From: Pseudomonas putida
GTDB taxonomy: Bacteria > Pseudomonadota > Gammaproteobacteria > Pseudomonadales > Pseudomonadaceae
DNA length: 64,000 nucleotides
Assembly (NCBI RefSeq): GCF_002741075.1
Contig: NZ_CP016634.1
Span: 4,308,001-4,372,000 of the forward strand
Direction of reading: 5' to 3'
The notes beneath the pieces were generated by a model. That model had not been told where the DNA came from. It saw nothing but the letters and a program-made list of their open reading frames with translations, and did no database searches. Of the stretch, positions 50,930-58,437 are shown piece after piece (the stretch's first letter is position 1; each line of letters begins with the position of its first letter). The translations under genes and the position numbers were made by a program.

Positions 50930-51826
50930 TCAGCAGGCGTACATCGCCAGCTTCTTCTGGATGAAATCCAGGAAGCACTGGATGCGCAGGGCCAATTGGG
51001 TATTGCGGTAGTAGACCGCATGGATGGGCTGGCGATAGCCATTGTTGAAATCGCCCAGCACCACCTGCAGGCGGCCACTGCGGATGTCCTCATGGGTCAT
51101 GAAGTGCGAGAGGCTGACGATACCCTCTCCCGCCAAGGCCAGTTGACGCAAGGTCTCGCCGCTGGAGGCAATCAGGCTGGGACGGATCTGCCAGTAGTCA
51201 CCCTGGGCATGGCGCAGCGGCCAGCGATTGAGCGACTCCGGCTGGCTGAAACCGAGCAAAGAATGCGCATTCAGGTCCTCGACCTTCCCTGGCGTGCCAT
51301 GGCGCGCCAGATACTCAGGGCTTGCCAGCACCTGGATCGGGCTGCACCCCAAGGCGCGGGCGTGCAGGCTGGAGTCGGCCAGCTCGCCGATGCGGATGGC
51401 CACGTCTGTGCTCTGCTCCAACAGGTCGATGATCAGATCGTCCGTATTGAGCTCCAGCTCGATATCCGGGTACTGACGACGGAACTCACCGATCCACGGC
51501 AGGATGGCGTGCAGCATGAACGGCGCCGCGGCGTTGATGCGCAGGCGCCCGGAAGGCGTCTGGTTGTGCATCGAAAGGTGCTCTTCCATGTCGTCCATCT
51601 GCTCGAGGATCCGCCGCGAGCGTTCGAGGAAAAAGCGACCTTCCTCGGTCAGGTCCATACGCCGGGTGGTGCGATTGACCAGCGTGGTGCCGAGCTTGCT
51701 CTCCAGCCGCGACAGCGTGCGGCTGACCGCCGACGGGGTCTGGCCGATCTGCTCGGCGGCGGCGGAAATCGAGCCGCAGTCGATCACGGCGACGAATACC
51801 TGGAGCTCTTCGGATCGGGTTTTCAC
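50930..51826 (-). CDS. LysR-family regulator
   Basis: This 298-residue regulator has an N-terminal helix-turn-helix (LQVFVAVIDCGSISAAAEQIGQTPSAVSRTLSRLESKLG) and an effector domain with the CrgA/AaeR-like pattern (LLEQSTDVAIRIGELADSSLHARALG). It lies 77 bases downstream of mdaB on the same strand and upstream of ggt. Similar regulators often control adjacent quinone reductase genes, so mdaB and ygiN are likely targets (inference). Confidence 0.9.
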   Translation of the reverse strand: MKTRSEELQVFVAVIDCGSISAAAEQIGQTPSAVSRTLSRLESKLGTTLVNRTTRRMDLTEEGRFFLERSRRILEQMDDMEEHLSMHNQTPSGRLRINAAAPFMLHAILPWIGEFRRQYPDIELELNTDDLIIDLLEQSTDVAIRIGELADSSLHARALGCSPIQVLASPEYLARHGTPGKVEDLNAHSLLGFSQPESLNRWPLRHAQGDYWQIRPSLIASSGETLRQLALAGEGIVSLSHFMTHEDIRSGRLQVVLGDFNNGYRQPIHAVYYRNTQLALRIQCFLDFIQKKLAMYAC

Positions 51827-51903
51827 GTATCAGGCCTGTATCGGGGAATGCCGTGATTGATAGCGGGTGACAGGGCTTCATGCAAGGCGCCCATCGCAGG
51901 CCC

Positions 51904-52494
51904 TCACTGAGCCTTGCCGAACACCTTGTCCAGGTGGGCTTCATAGGCCGCCACCGCCGCAGGCACATCCGGACGCTTCATCACGTCCACCGCCAGGAAA
52001 GTCGGCAGACCGGTCATGCCCAGGAACTGGTTGGCCTTGTGGAACGGGAAATACACTGCATCCACTCCCTTGCCCTCGAAGAAGTCGCTTGGATCGTCGA
52101 AGGCTTGCTGTGGCGCGTTCCAAGTGAGCGAGAGCAGGTACTGCTTGCCCTGGATCAGGCCGCCGCTGCCGTACTTCTGCGAGGCGTCGGAGCGGGTGCG
52201 GCCATCGTTGGCGTACAGGCTGCCGTGGCCTGCGGTGAAGACCTCATCGATGTACTGCTTGACGGTCCACGGGGCGCCCATCCACCAGCCGGGCATCTGC
52301 CAGATCACTGCATCAGCCCAGAGAAACTTCTCGACTTCTTCTTGAACGCTGTAGCCACCATCGATGAAGGTCTGCTTCACATCGAAACCTGCGCGGTCCA
52401 GATGGGCCAGGGCAACGTCATGCAGGGTTTCGTTGAGACGGCCGTCGGAATGGGCGAAGCGTTTGCCGCCGTTGAGCAGAAGAATCTTTTTCAT
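51904..52494 (-). CDS. mdaB: NAD(P)H-quinone oxidoreductase MdaB
   Basis: MdaB is an FAD-dependent NADPH quinone reductase of the flavodoxin-like fold. The 196-residue protein begins MKKILLLNGGKRFAHSDGRLNETLHDVA and has the family segments QMPGWWMGAPWTVKQYIDEVF and KYGSGGLIQGKQYLLSLTWNAP. It protects against quinone redox cycling in E. coli. The ATG at 52494 is the family start. It is divergent from a YgiN-like monooxygenase gene, with a 191-base A/T-rich gap. Confidence 0.95.
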   Translation of the reverse strand: MKKILLLNGGKRFAHSDGRLNETLHDVALAHLDRAGFDVKQTFIDGGYSVQEEVEKFLWADAVIWQMPGWWMGAPWTVKQYIDEVFTAGHGSLYANDGRTRSDASQKYGSGGLIQGKQYLLSLTWNAPQQAFDDPSDFFEGKGVDAVYFPFHKANQFLGMTGLPTFLAVDVMKRPDVPAAVAAYEAHLDKVFGKAQ

Positions 52495-52609
52495 GGGAGC
52501 CTCCAATAAGGGAATGATCGGAGGCTGTCGGCCACCGGTCAGGTCAACTTCGATGGCGGCAGATTAGGCATCTGGGAGGCTGAGAAAAAGCGTTCGAAAG
52601 GCAAAATAC

Positions 52610-52623
52610 ATTTGCGCTCAAAT
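52610..52623. promoter_or_regulatory. Candidate operator between mdaB and ygiN
   Basis: ATTTG-CGCT-CAAAT is a perfect 5-4-5 inverted repeat in the A/T-rich divergent region. It is a plausible binding site for the LysR regulator downstream of mdaB; no direct evidence. Confidence 0.4.
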
Positions 52624-52685
52624 CATGAATGTCACGCCAATTATTGCTTTAAAATTTTTCCATCTCCCATCCCATGAGGCCTGTC

Positions 52686-53000
52686 ATGACCGAGCAATAC
52701 GCGTTCATTCTCAAAGCCAAGACCCGTCCGGAAAAAGCCGAGGCCTTCGAGCGATTGTTCCGCGCCTATGTCGAGCCGAGCCGCCAGGAACCGGGCTGCA
52801 TCGAGTACCACATGCTGCGTGACCAACAGGACCCCAGCCTGTTCGTGTTCTATGAAGTCTGGGCCAGCAAGGCCGACCTGGACGTGCACTCTGCCCTGCC
52901 GCACATGCGCGAGTTCTTCGAACAGCGCATGGAGTACCTGGAGCGCGACTTCGACATCCAGCTGATCGAGATGCTCAGCCCCTCCTCGGCTAGCCGTTGA
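52686..53000 (+). CDS. ygiN: Antibiotic-biosynthesis-monooxygenase domain protein (YgiN-like)
   Basis: This 104-residue dimeric ferredoxin-like fold protein of the ABM family begins MTEQYAFILKAKTRPEKAEAF, with the conserved core EPGCIEYHMLRDQQDPSLFVFYEVWASKADLDVH. In E. coli YgiN is a quinol monooxygenase encoded beside mdaB and proposed to form a quinone redox cycle with it. Here the two genes are divergent rather than tandem. The ATG at 52686 is preferred to one four codons earlier. Confidence 0.85.
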   Translation: MTEQYAFILKAKTRPEKAEAFERLFRAYVEPSRQEPGCIEYHMLRDQQDPSLFVFYEVWASKADLDVHSALPHMREFFEQRMEYLERDFDIQLIEMLSPSSASR

Positions 53001-53006
53001 GCAGCA

Positions 53007-53041
53007 GGTGCCCGCCCAGCAGCGCCAGCAGGGCGGGCACC
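53007..53041 (+). terminator. Terminator after ygiN
   Basis: An 11-base perfect stem (GGTGCCCGCCC/GGGCGGGCACC) with a 13-base loop starts 7 bases after the stop. A T run is lacking. Confidence 0.65.
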
Positions 53042-53148
53042 AACATCAATCAAGACTGCCCCTACAGCCATCCCGGCACCGTCCTGACGCCCCCACCCCG
53101 GCATCCACGTTAAAACCTCACAAGGGTTCGTTTCTACGGGGTACTTTC

Positions 53149-53544
53149 TTGAGTCGACACGACAATCGCCACGGGTCCCATGACCATCTCGAGCACCTGC
53201 TCCAGGCGTTCGCACAGCGCTACATCCGCAAGACATTCACCTCGCGCTTCATGCATGAGGCAGCAAAAAGGCCCCAGCAGTTGCACACCCGGGTTTGCCA
53301 TACCCCTGAGCAACTGTTCGAAGACAGGTTCAAAGGCCCCCCGGCGAGCCTGCCGGGCACAGGCGAATTCGTCGCATTGGAGAACGCCGGCTTCTGGATC
53401 GGCACCTGGGAGCGCTGCGAGGTGAATCTGCTGGTTGCCCAAGGCGGCCTGGTCATCGCGCAGGGTGGCGCGTGGTTCTGGGCGCGCAGCGAACCGACCA
53501 GGCATCTGCCAGGCGGCGAGTATCACGCCATGGCGCAGCGTTGA
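53149..53544 (+). CDS. Hypothetical protein
   Basis: This 131-residue frame has high GC3 and normal amino-acid composition, so it looks coding. It starts at TTG (MSRHDNRHGSHDHLEHLL) or possibly at an upstream or downstream in-frame codon; no good Shine-Dalgarno decides. The protein has RYIRKTFTSRFMHEAAKRP in the middle and a Trp-rich end (FWIGTWERCEVNLLVAQGG, WFWARSEP). No domain is recognised. It precedes the lipid operon by 84 bases and may or may not belong to it. Confidence 0.5.
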   Translation: MSRHDNRHGSHDHLEHLLQAFAQRYIRKTFTSRFMHEAAKRPQQLHTRVCHTPEQLFEDRFKGPPASLPGTGEFVALENAGFWIGTWERCEVNLLVAQGGLVIAQGGAWFWARSEPTRHLPGGEYHAMAQR

Positions 53545-53628
53545 GCGGCAAAGCAACGTCCCCCTTGCCGCCTGCCAGGCTCATTCTCCACAATCCAGCT
53601 CATGTCGCGCCATGAAAGGGAGTTCAAC

Positions 53629-54234
53629 GTGCCATCGATCTACCAACTCAAACCCCGTTTCCAGGCCCTATTGCGCCCTGGCGTGAAGCGCCTGTACGAA
53701 CGGGGCGTCACCGCCAATCAAGTCACCGTCGCCGCCGCGCTGGTATCGGTGCTGCTGGGCCTGCTGCTGGCCTGGCAACCCTCTATGACCGGGTTGTTCA
53801 TCCTGGTGCCGGTGTGGATGCTGCTGCGCATGGCGCTCAATGCGGTCGACGGCATGCTGGCCCGGGAATTCGGCCAGCAATCGAAGCTTGGGGCCTACCT
53901 CAACGAGCTGTGCGACGTGGTCGCCGATGCCGCGCTGTACCTGCCCTTCGCCCTCCTGCCCGGCGTCTCGCCGGCGCTGGTGGTGCTGGTGGTCGTGAGC
54001 GCGCTCGTCAGTGAGTACGCCGGGGTGATGGGGCCGCTGGCGGGAGCCTCGCGGCGGTACGACGGGCCGATGGGCAAGAGCGACCGAGCCTTCGCCTTCG
54101 GCGTGCTGGGCACTGGGGTCGCCTTCGGGGTGCTGAGCGCAGCGTGGATCGACGGCCTGCTGCTGGTCATCCTCGCACTCTCGCTCTATACCCTCTACAA
54201 CCGGGTTCGCCAGGGCCTGGCCGAAACCCGCTGA
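53629..54234 (+). CDS. CDP-alcohol phosphatidyltransferase, YnbA-like, with altered metal motif
   Basis: This is a membrane enzyme of the CDP-alcohol phosphotransferase family, which joins a CDP-activated lipid to an alcohol such as glycerol phosphate. The 201 residues span about six helices. The family motif D-x2-D-G-x2-A-R-x8-G-x3-D-x3-D appears as N71-x2-D74-G-x2-A-R-x8-G88-x3-N92-x3-D96: Asn replaces the first and third aspartates. I recall E. coli YnbA sharing this. GTG at 53629 has GGGAG six bases upstream. It is the first gene of a six-gene lipid operon. Confidence 0.85.
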   Translation: MPSIYQLKPRFQALLRPGVKRLYERGVTANQVTVAAALVSVLLGLLLAWQPSMTGLFILVPVWMLLRMALNAVDGMLAREFGQQSKLGAYLNELCDVVADAALYLPFALLPGVSPALVVLVVVSALVSEYAGVMGPLAGASRRYDGPMGKSDRAFAFGVLGTGVAFGVLSAAWIDGLLLVILALSLYTLYNRVRQGLAETR

Positions 54235-54264
54235 CTCCTTCGCTGCCGGACAAGGACCTACGCC

Positions 54265-56019
54265 ATGCGCCAAGCGCAATCGCTGCATTTCTCCACCCAT
54301 GACGGTGTCGAGTTGCATTACCGCTACTGGCCCGCCACCCGCAACGAATACCAGCCACGCCGGGCCGTTGTGATGTTCCACCGAGGACACGAGCACGGCG
54401 GGCGCATGGCCCACCTGCCCAACGAACTGGACATGCCTGGCTACGATTTCTTTGCCTGGGACGCCCGAGGCCATGGCCAGTCGCCCGGTGCACGCGGCGA
54501 CAGTCCAGGCTTCGCCACCAGCGTGCGGGACGTGCAGACCTTCATCGAGCATATCCGCGACAGCCACGGCATCGCCGAGGCGGACATGGTGGTGCTGGCC
54601 CAGAGCGTGGGTGCCGTACTGGTGGCGACCTGGGCCCATGACTACGCGCCGAAGGTGCGTTGCCTGGTACTGGCCTCGCCGGCCTTCAAGGTCAAGCTCT
54701 ACGTGCCGTTCGCTCGCCCGGGCCTGAAGCTGCTTAAAGCGTTGCGTGGCAACTTCTTCGTCAACAGCTACGTCAAGCCACGCTTGCTGACCCACGACCC
54801 GGAACGGGTCATGTCCTACCTGGCCGATCCACTGATCAGCCGACCGATCTCGGTGACCATGTTGCTGGGCCTGTATGAAGCGGCCGACCGGGTGGTGGCC
54901 GACGCCCAGGCGATCCAACTGCCGACCCAACTGCTGGTGTCCGGCGCGGACCTTGTGGTCGAACGCCCACCCCAGGAGCGCTTCTTCGAGCGCCTGGGCA
55001 GTGCACGCAAGGAGATGCACGTTCTCCCGGGCTTTTTCCACGACACCCTCGGCGAGCGCGACCGGCCCCATGCCCTGGCACGGATCCAGCGCTTCGTCGC
55101 CCACTGCTTCGACGCGCCCGCAGCCCTGCCTTCGCTGCTCGACGCCGACAAGAGCGGCGCCAGTTGCGCTGAAGCCGAAAGCCTGGCTGCGCCCCTGCCG
55201 CGCAACTCGCCCCGCGAACTCTACTGGCGAGCCACCCGAGCCGGGCTGCGCCTGGGCAAGGGTTTCTCGGAAGGGGTGAAGCTGGGGTTCGACACCGGCT
55301 TCGACTCCGGCAGCACCCTGGACTACGTGTACCGCAACCAGCCCACCGGCAAAGGCAAGCTGGGCGAGCTGATCGACCAGAACTACCTCAACGCCATCGG
55401 CTGGCGCGGCATCCGCCAACGCAAGCTGCATGTGGAGGAACTGCTGCGTGAGGCCATCCGACGCCTGCGTGAGCTGCAACGCCCGGTGCACATCGTCGAC
55501 ATCGCGGCAGGCCATGGCCGCTACATTCTCGAAGCCCTGCAGGAGCAGGAGCAGGTGCCCGACTCGATCCTGCTACGCGACTACAGCGAGCTGAACGTCC
55601 AGCAAGGCAACGCACTGATCGGTGAGAAAGGCCTGAGCGAGGTCGCCCGCTTCGTCCAGGGCGATGCCTTCGACCGTCAGAGCCTGGCCAGCCTCGACCC
55701 CCACCCGACCCTGGCGGTGGTGTCGGGCCTCTACGAGCTGTTCGCCAGCAATGACCTGGTGGGCAACTCCCTGGCAGGCCTGGCCGATGCTGTCCAGCCT
55801 GGCGGCTACCTGGTGTACACCGGCCAACCCTGGCACCCGCAACTGGAGATGATCGCCCGCGCCCTGACCAGCCATCGCGATGGCCAGGCCTGGGTTATGC
55901 GGCGGCGCAGCCAAGCGGAGATGGACCAGTTGGTAGAGGCGGCAGGCTTTCGCAAGATCACCCAGCGCATCGATGAGTGGGGCATCTTCAGTGTCAGCCT
56001 GGCGCAACGGGTGGACTGA
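54265..56019 (+). CDS. Alpha/beta-hydrolase fused to a methyltransferase-like domain (YnbC-like)
   Basis: This 584-residue two-domain protein has an S33-type alpha/beta hydrolase at about residues 1-280 with a possible triad Ser114 (LAQSVGAV; Ala in place of the first Gly of GxSxG), Asp229 (SGADLVV) and His259 (GFFHD). The C-terminal domain (about 390-584) has a SAM-binding motif VDIAAGHGRY (411-420). The fusion resembles E. coli YnbC. Hydrolysis or acyl transfer on a lipid plus methylation is the simplest guess. It starts 30 bases after the YnbA-like gene. Confidence 0.82.
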   Translation: MRQAQSLHFSTHDGVELHYRYWPATRNEYQPRRAVVMFHRGHEHGGRMAHLPNELDMPGYDFFAWDARGHGQSPGARGDSPGFATSVRDVQTFIEHIRDSHGIAEADMVVLAQSVGAVLVATWAHDYAPKVRCLVLASPAFKVKLYVPFARPGLKLLKALRGNFFVNSYVKPRLLTHDPERVMSYLADPLISRPISVTMLLGLYEAADRVVADAQAIQLPTQLLVSGADLVVERPPQERFFERLGSARKEMHVLPGFFHDTLGERDRPHALARIQRFVAHCFDAPAALPSLLDADKSGASCAEAESLAAPLPRNSPRELYWRATRAGLRLGKGFSEGVKLGFDTGFDSGSTLDYVYRNQPTGKGKLGELIDQNYLNAIGWRGIRQRKLHVEELLREAIRRLRELQRPVHIVDIAAGHGRYILEALQEQEQVPDSILLRDYSELNVQQGNALIGEKGLSEVARFVQGDAFDRQSLASLDPHPTLAVVSGLYELFASNDLVGNSLAGLADAVQPGGYLVYTGQPWHPQLEMIARALTSHRDGQAWVMRRRSQAEMDQLVEAAGFRKITQRIDEWGIFSVSLAQRVD

Positions 56020-57377
56020 TGGCGCGCGAACCCGGGTTGATCCGCCGAGGCGTGCTCTGGCTGTTGCTGCTGGCGCCGTTCTTCTTTCTCAGCTACGGCC
56101 TGGTCAACAGCCACACCGCCTCCCGCGACGACGTTGGCAGCCTGGTCTTCGGCTGGGAGGAGCAGACGCCTCTTTGGCCGTGGACGATCGTGCCCTACTG
56201 GTCCATTGATCTGCTCTACGGACTGTCCTTCCTGCTGCCAACCAGCCGCCGGGAAATGGACCGTCATGCCCTGGCGCTGCTGAGCGCGCAGGTCATCAGT
56301 GTCAGTTGCTTCTTGCTCTGGCCGTTGCGTTTCACCTTCGAGCGCCCGGCGCTGGACGGTGTGTTCGGCTGGTTGTTCGATGTGCTGATGGGCTTCGACA
56401 AACCCTTCAACCAGGCCCCCTCGCTGCATATTGCCCTGCTCGTGATCATCTGGACGATGTTCGCCCGGCATATCCATCGCCAGCCTTGGCGTTGGCTTAT
56501 GCACGGGTGGATGGCGCTGATCGGGGTGTCGGTGATGACCACCTGGCAACATCACTTCATCGATCTGCCCACTGGGGCGCTGGCGGGGCTGGTCTGCGTC
56601 TGGCTGTGGCCACGGGAGGGCGATGTGCCGCTGCAGGCGGCACGCCTGACCCGGGATACTCGGCGTTGGCGGCTTGCGCTGTACTACGGGATCGGGGCGT
56701 TGTTGTGCGCGGCGTTGGCGCTGCACTTGGCGGGTGCCTGGCTGTGGCTGTTGTGGCCGGCCGTTTCGCTGCTGATGGTGGCGCTGAACTATGCCGTGTT
56801 CGGTGCCGACGGTTTCCAGAAAGGCGCAGATGGGCGGTTGTCCAACGCCGCCAGCTGGTTGCTGGCGCCTTACCTGTTGGGCGCCTGGCTCAACTCGCGA
56901 ATATGGACGCGCAAACGGCCACAAGCCGATGAGGTGTGCGATGGGGTGTATCTGGGGCGCATTCCCGAGTTCGGCGCGGCCTCGTCGTTCAATGCCGTGG
57001 TTGACCTGACGGCTGAACTGCCGTGCTTTGCCTGTGCCGACGCATTCGCGGGTAAACCCGCGAATGGGCCGAGCCAGACAATGCAAATGCCTGCACATTA
57101 CACCTGCCTGCCAACCCTGGACCTGATCGTCCCGGATACCAACCTGCTCAAACAGGCCGCCGAGGCCATCGAGCGTCTGCGCCAGCAAGGCCCGGTGCTG
57201 GTCTGCTGCGCCCTGGGCTATTCCCGCAGCGCCAGTGCAGTGGCCGCCTGGTTGGTACACAGCGGCCGTTGCACCAGCGTCACCCAGGCCGAAGCGCTGA
57301 TCCGCAAGGCCCGCCCCAGTATCGTGTTGCATCCAGGCCATCGCATAGTGCTCCAACAATTGGAGGCCCAGCCATGA
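56019..57377 (+). CDS. PAP2 phosphatase fused to a dual-specificity phosphatase (YnbD-like)
   Basis: This 452-residue membrane protein has an N-terminal PAP2-type domain with PSLH (134-137) and HHFIDLPTG (His178/179, Asp182), among about eight helices. The C-terminal cytoplasmic dual-specificity phosphatase domain has the CX5R signature C397-ALGYS-R403; the residue before the nucleophile is Cys396 where His is usual. Both domains can remove phosphate from lipids such as PGP. Residues 342-349 between the domains are encoded by a REP palindrome. The ATG overlaps the previous stop (TGATG). Confidence 0.82.
   Translation: MAREPGLIRRGVLWLLLLAPFFFLSYGLVNSHTASRDDVGSLVFGWEEQTPLWPWTIVPYWSIDLLYGLSFLLPTSRREMDRHALALLSAQVISVSCFLLWPLRFTFERPALDGVFGWLFDVLMGFDKPFNQAPSLHIALLVIIWTMFARHIHRQPWRWLMHGWMALIGVSVMTTWQHHFIDLPTGALAGLVCVWLWPREGDVPLQAARLTRDTRRWRLALYYGIGALLCAALALHLAGAWLWLLWPAVSLLMVALNYAVFGADGFQKGADGRLSNAASWLLAPYLLGAWLNSRIWTRKRPQADEVCDGVYLGRIPEFGAASSFNAVVDLTAELPCFACADAFAGKPANGPSQTMQMPAHYTCLPTLDLIVPDTNLLKQAAEAIERLRQQGPVLVCCALGYSRSASAVAAWLVHSGRCTSVTQAEALIRKARPSIVLHPGHRIVLQQLEAQP
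57044..57065. repeat. REP core inside the YnbD-like coding sequence
   Basis: The arms ATTCGCGGGT and ACCCGCGAAT surround AA, a perfect P. putida REP core translated in frame as AFAGKPAN. It lies between the phosphatase domains. Confidence 0.9.
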
Positions 57378-57802
57378 ACCTGCATCTGGTGGCCAGCCTG
57401 CTGGGGCGCGGCCGACAGCTCGAACGTCTGTCAGATGGCATCACGCTGCTGGCCCTGGCCTACGGTCTGGCACCTCTGGTGACCCACCTGCCCCCGTTGG
57501 CCAGTGCGGTCTGCGCGGTGTTGCTGGGGCTGGGGCTGCTGCACAAGTACTGGGCGATCCGCGTGGCCCTGGACGCCGGGCTGTTCGCCCGGCTCGCCAC
57601 CAGCACCGACCTCGCAATCGATACCCAGGCCCTGGATCGCGCCCTGTTCGACTTGAACCTCAAGCCCCACGCCCACGACGCACGTGACTGGCCCACCCGC
57701 AGCCAAGGCGCACTGAGCCTGCTGCGACGCCAAGCGCTGTGCCTTGCCGCGCAAGTCGTGCTGGCCCTGACTACCCTGCTGATACTCTCTTTCACCGGAT
57801 AA
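57374..57802 (+). CDS. Small membrane protein of the lipid operon
   Basis: This 142-residue protein overlaps the previous gene by four bases (ATGA), so it is translationally coupled. Hydrophobic segments lie at about residues 22-60 (GITLLALAYGLAPLV and SAVCAVLLGLGLLH) and at the C-terminus (QVVLALTTLLILSF). The middle is soluble (ALDRALFDLNLKPHAHDARDWP). I do not recognise a family. It may be a subunit or scaffold for the neighbouring lipid enzymes. Confidence 0.8.
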   Translation: MNLHLVASLLGRGRQLERLSDGITLLALAYGLAPLVTHLPPLASAVCAVLLGLGLLHKYWAIRVALDAGLFARLATSTDLAIDTQALDRALFDLNLKPHAHDARDWPTRSQGALSLLRRQALCLAAQVVLALTTLLILSFTG

Positions 57803-57812
57803 GCATCGCGCC

Positions 57813-58436
57813 ATGTTCGCTGCCCTGACCGCTTTTGCCATCACCTCTGCCGCACGCCTGATCACCGGTGCCCGCGCCCTCTGGCTCGGTTGCACACCGC
57901 ACCCCAGGCAGCGCCTTTATTTTGCCAACCACAGCAGCCACGGCGACTTCGTGCTGCTCTGGGCCTCGCTACCCGAACCCTTGCGCCGCCACACCCGCCC
58001 CGTGGCAGGGGCCGACTACTGGGCCAAGCCTGGCATTCGGGACTTTCTGATCCGCAGGGTGTTCGACGCCGTGCTGATCGACCGCCAGCGCGGCGAGGGC
58101 CAAGACAATCCCCTGCAGCCGGTGCTCGACGCCCTGGGCCAGGGCGACTCGCTGATCTTCTTCCCCGAAGGCACCCGCAACCTCAGCGATGAACCACTGC
58201 TGCCGTTCAAGAGTGGCCTGTTCCACCTGGCCTCGGCCCACCCGGATATCGAGCTGGTGCCGGTGTGGATCGCCAACCTCAACCGCGTCATGCCTAAAGG
58301 CCGCGCGCTGCCTTTGCCACTGCTGTGCACCCTGAGCTTCGGCGACCCCCTGCACCTGCTGCCCGACGAGCGCAAGCAGGCCTTTCTCGAACGGGCCAGC
58401 CAGGCCCTGCTGAACCTGGCCCCGAAGGATGCCTGA
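57813..58436 (+). CDS. PlsC-like acyltransferase
   Basis: This 207-residue acyltransferase has the HX4D motif NHSSHGD (His40, Asp45) and the phosphate-binding block FPEGTR (117-122). It is close to 1-acyl-glycerol-3-phosphate acyltransferases but shorter and with no long N-terminal membrane domain. It would add an acyl chain to a glycerophosphate or similar acceptor. It lies 10 bases after the small membrane gene and 1 base before the CdsA-like gene, inside one operon. Confidence 0.88.
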   Translation: MFAALTAFAITSAARLITGARALWLGCTPHPRQRLYFANHSSHGDFVLLWASLPEPLRRHTRPVAGADYWAKPGIRDFLIRRVFDAVLIDRQRGEGQDNPLQPVLDALGQGDSLIFFPEGTRNLSDEPLLPFKSGLFHLASAHPDIELVPVWIANLNRVMPKGRALPLPLLCTLSFGDPLHLLPDERKQAFLERASQALLNLAPKDA

Positions 58437-58437
58437 G

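Noticed and set aside
53134..53556. 140-residue minus-strand ORF
   Set aside because: The plus-strand frame at the same place has better GC3 and more natural composition.
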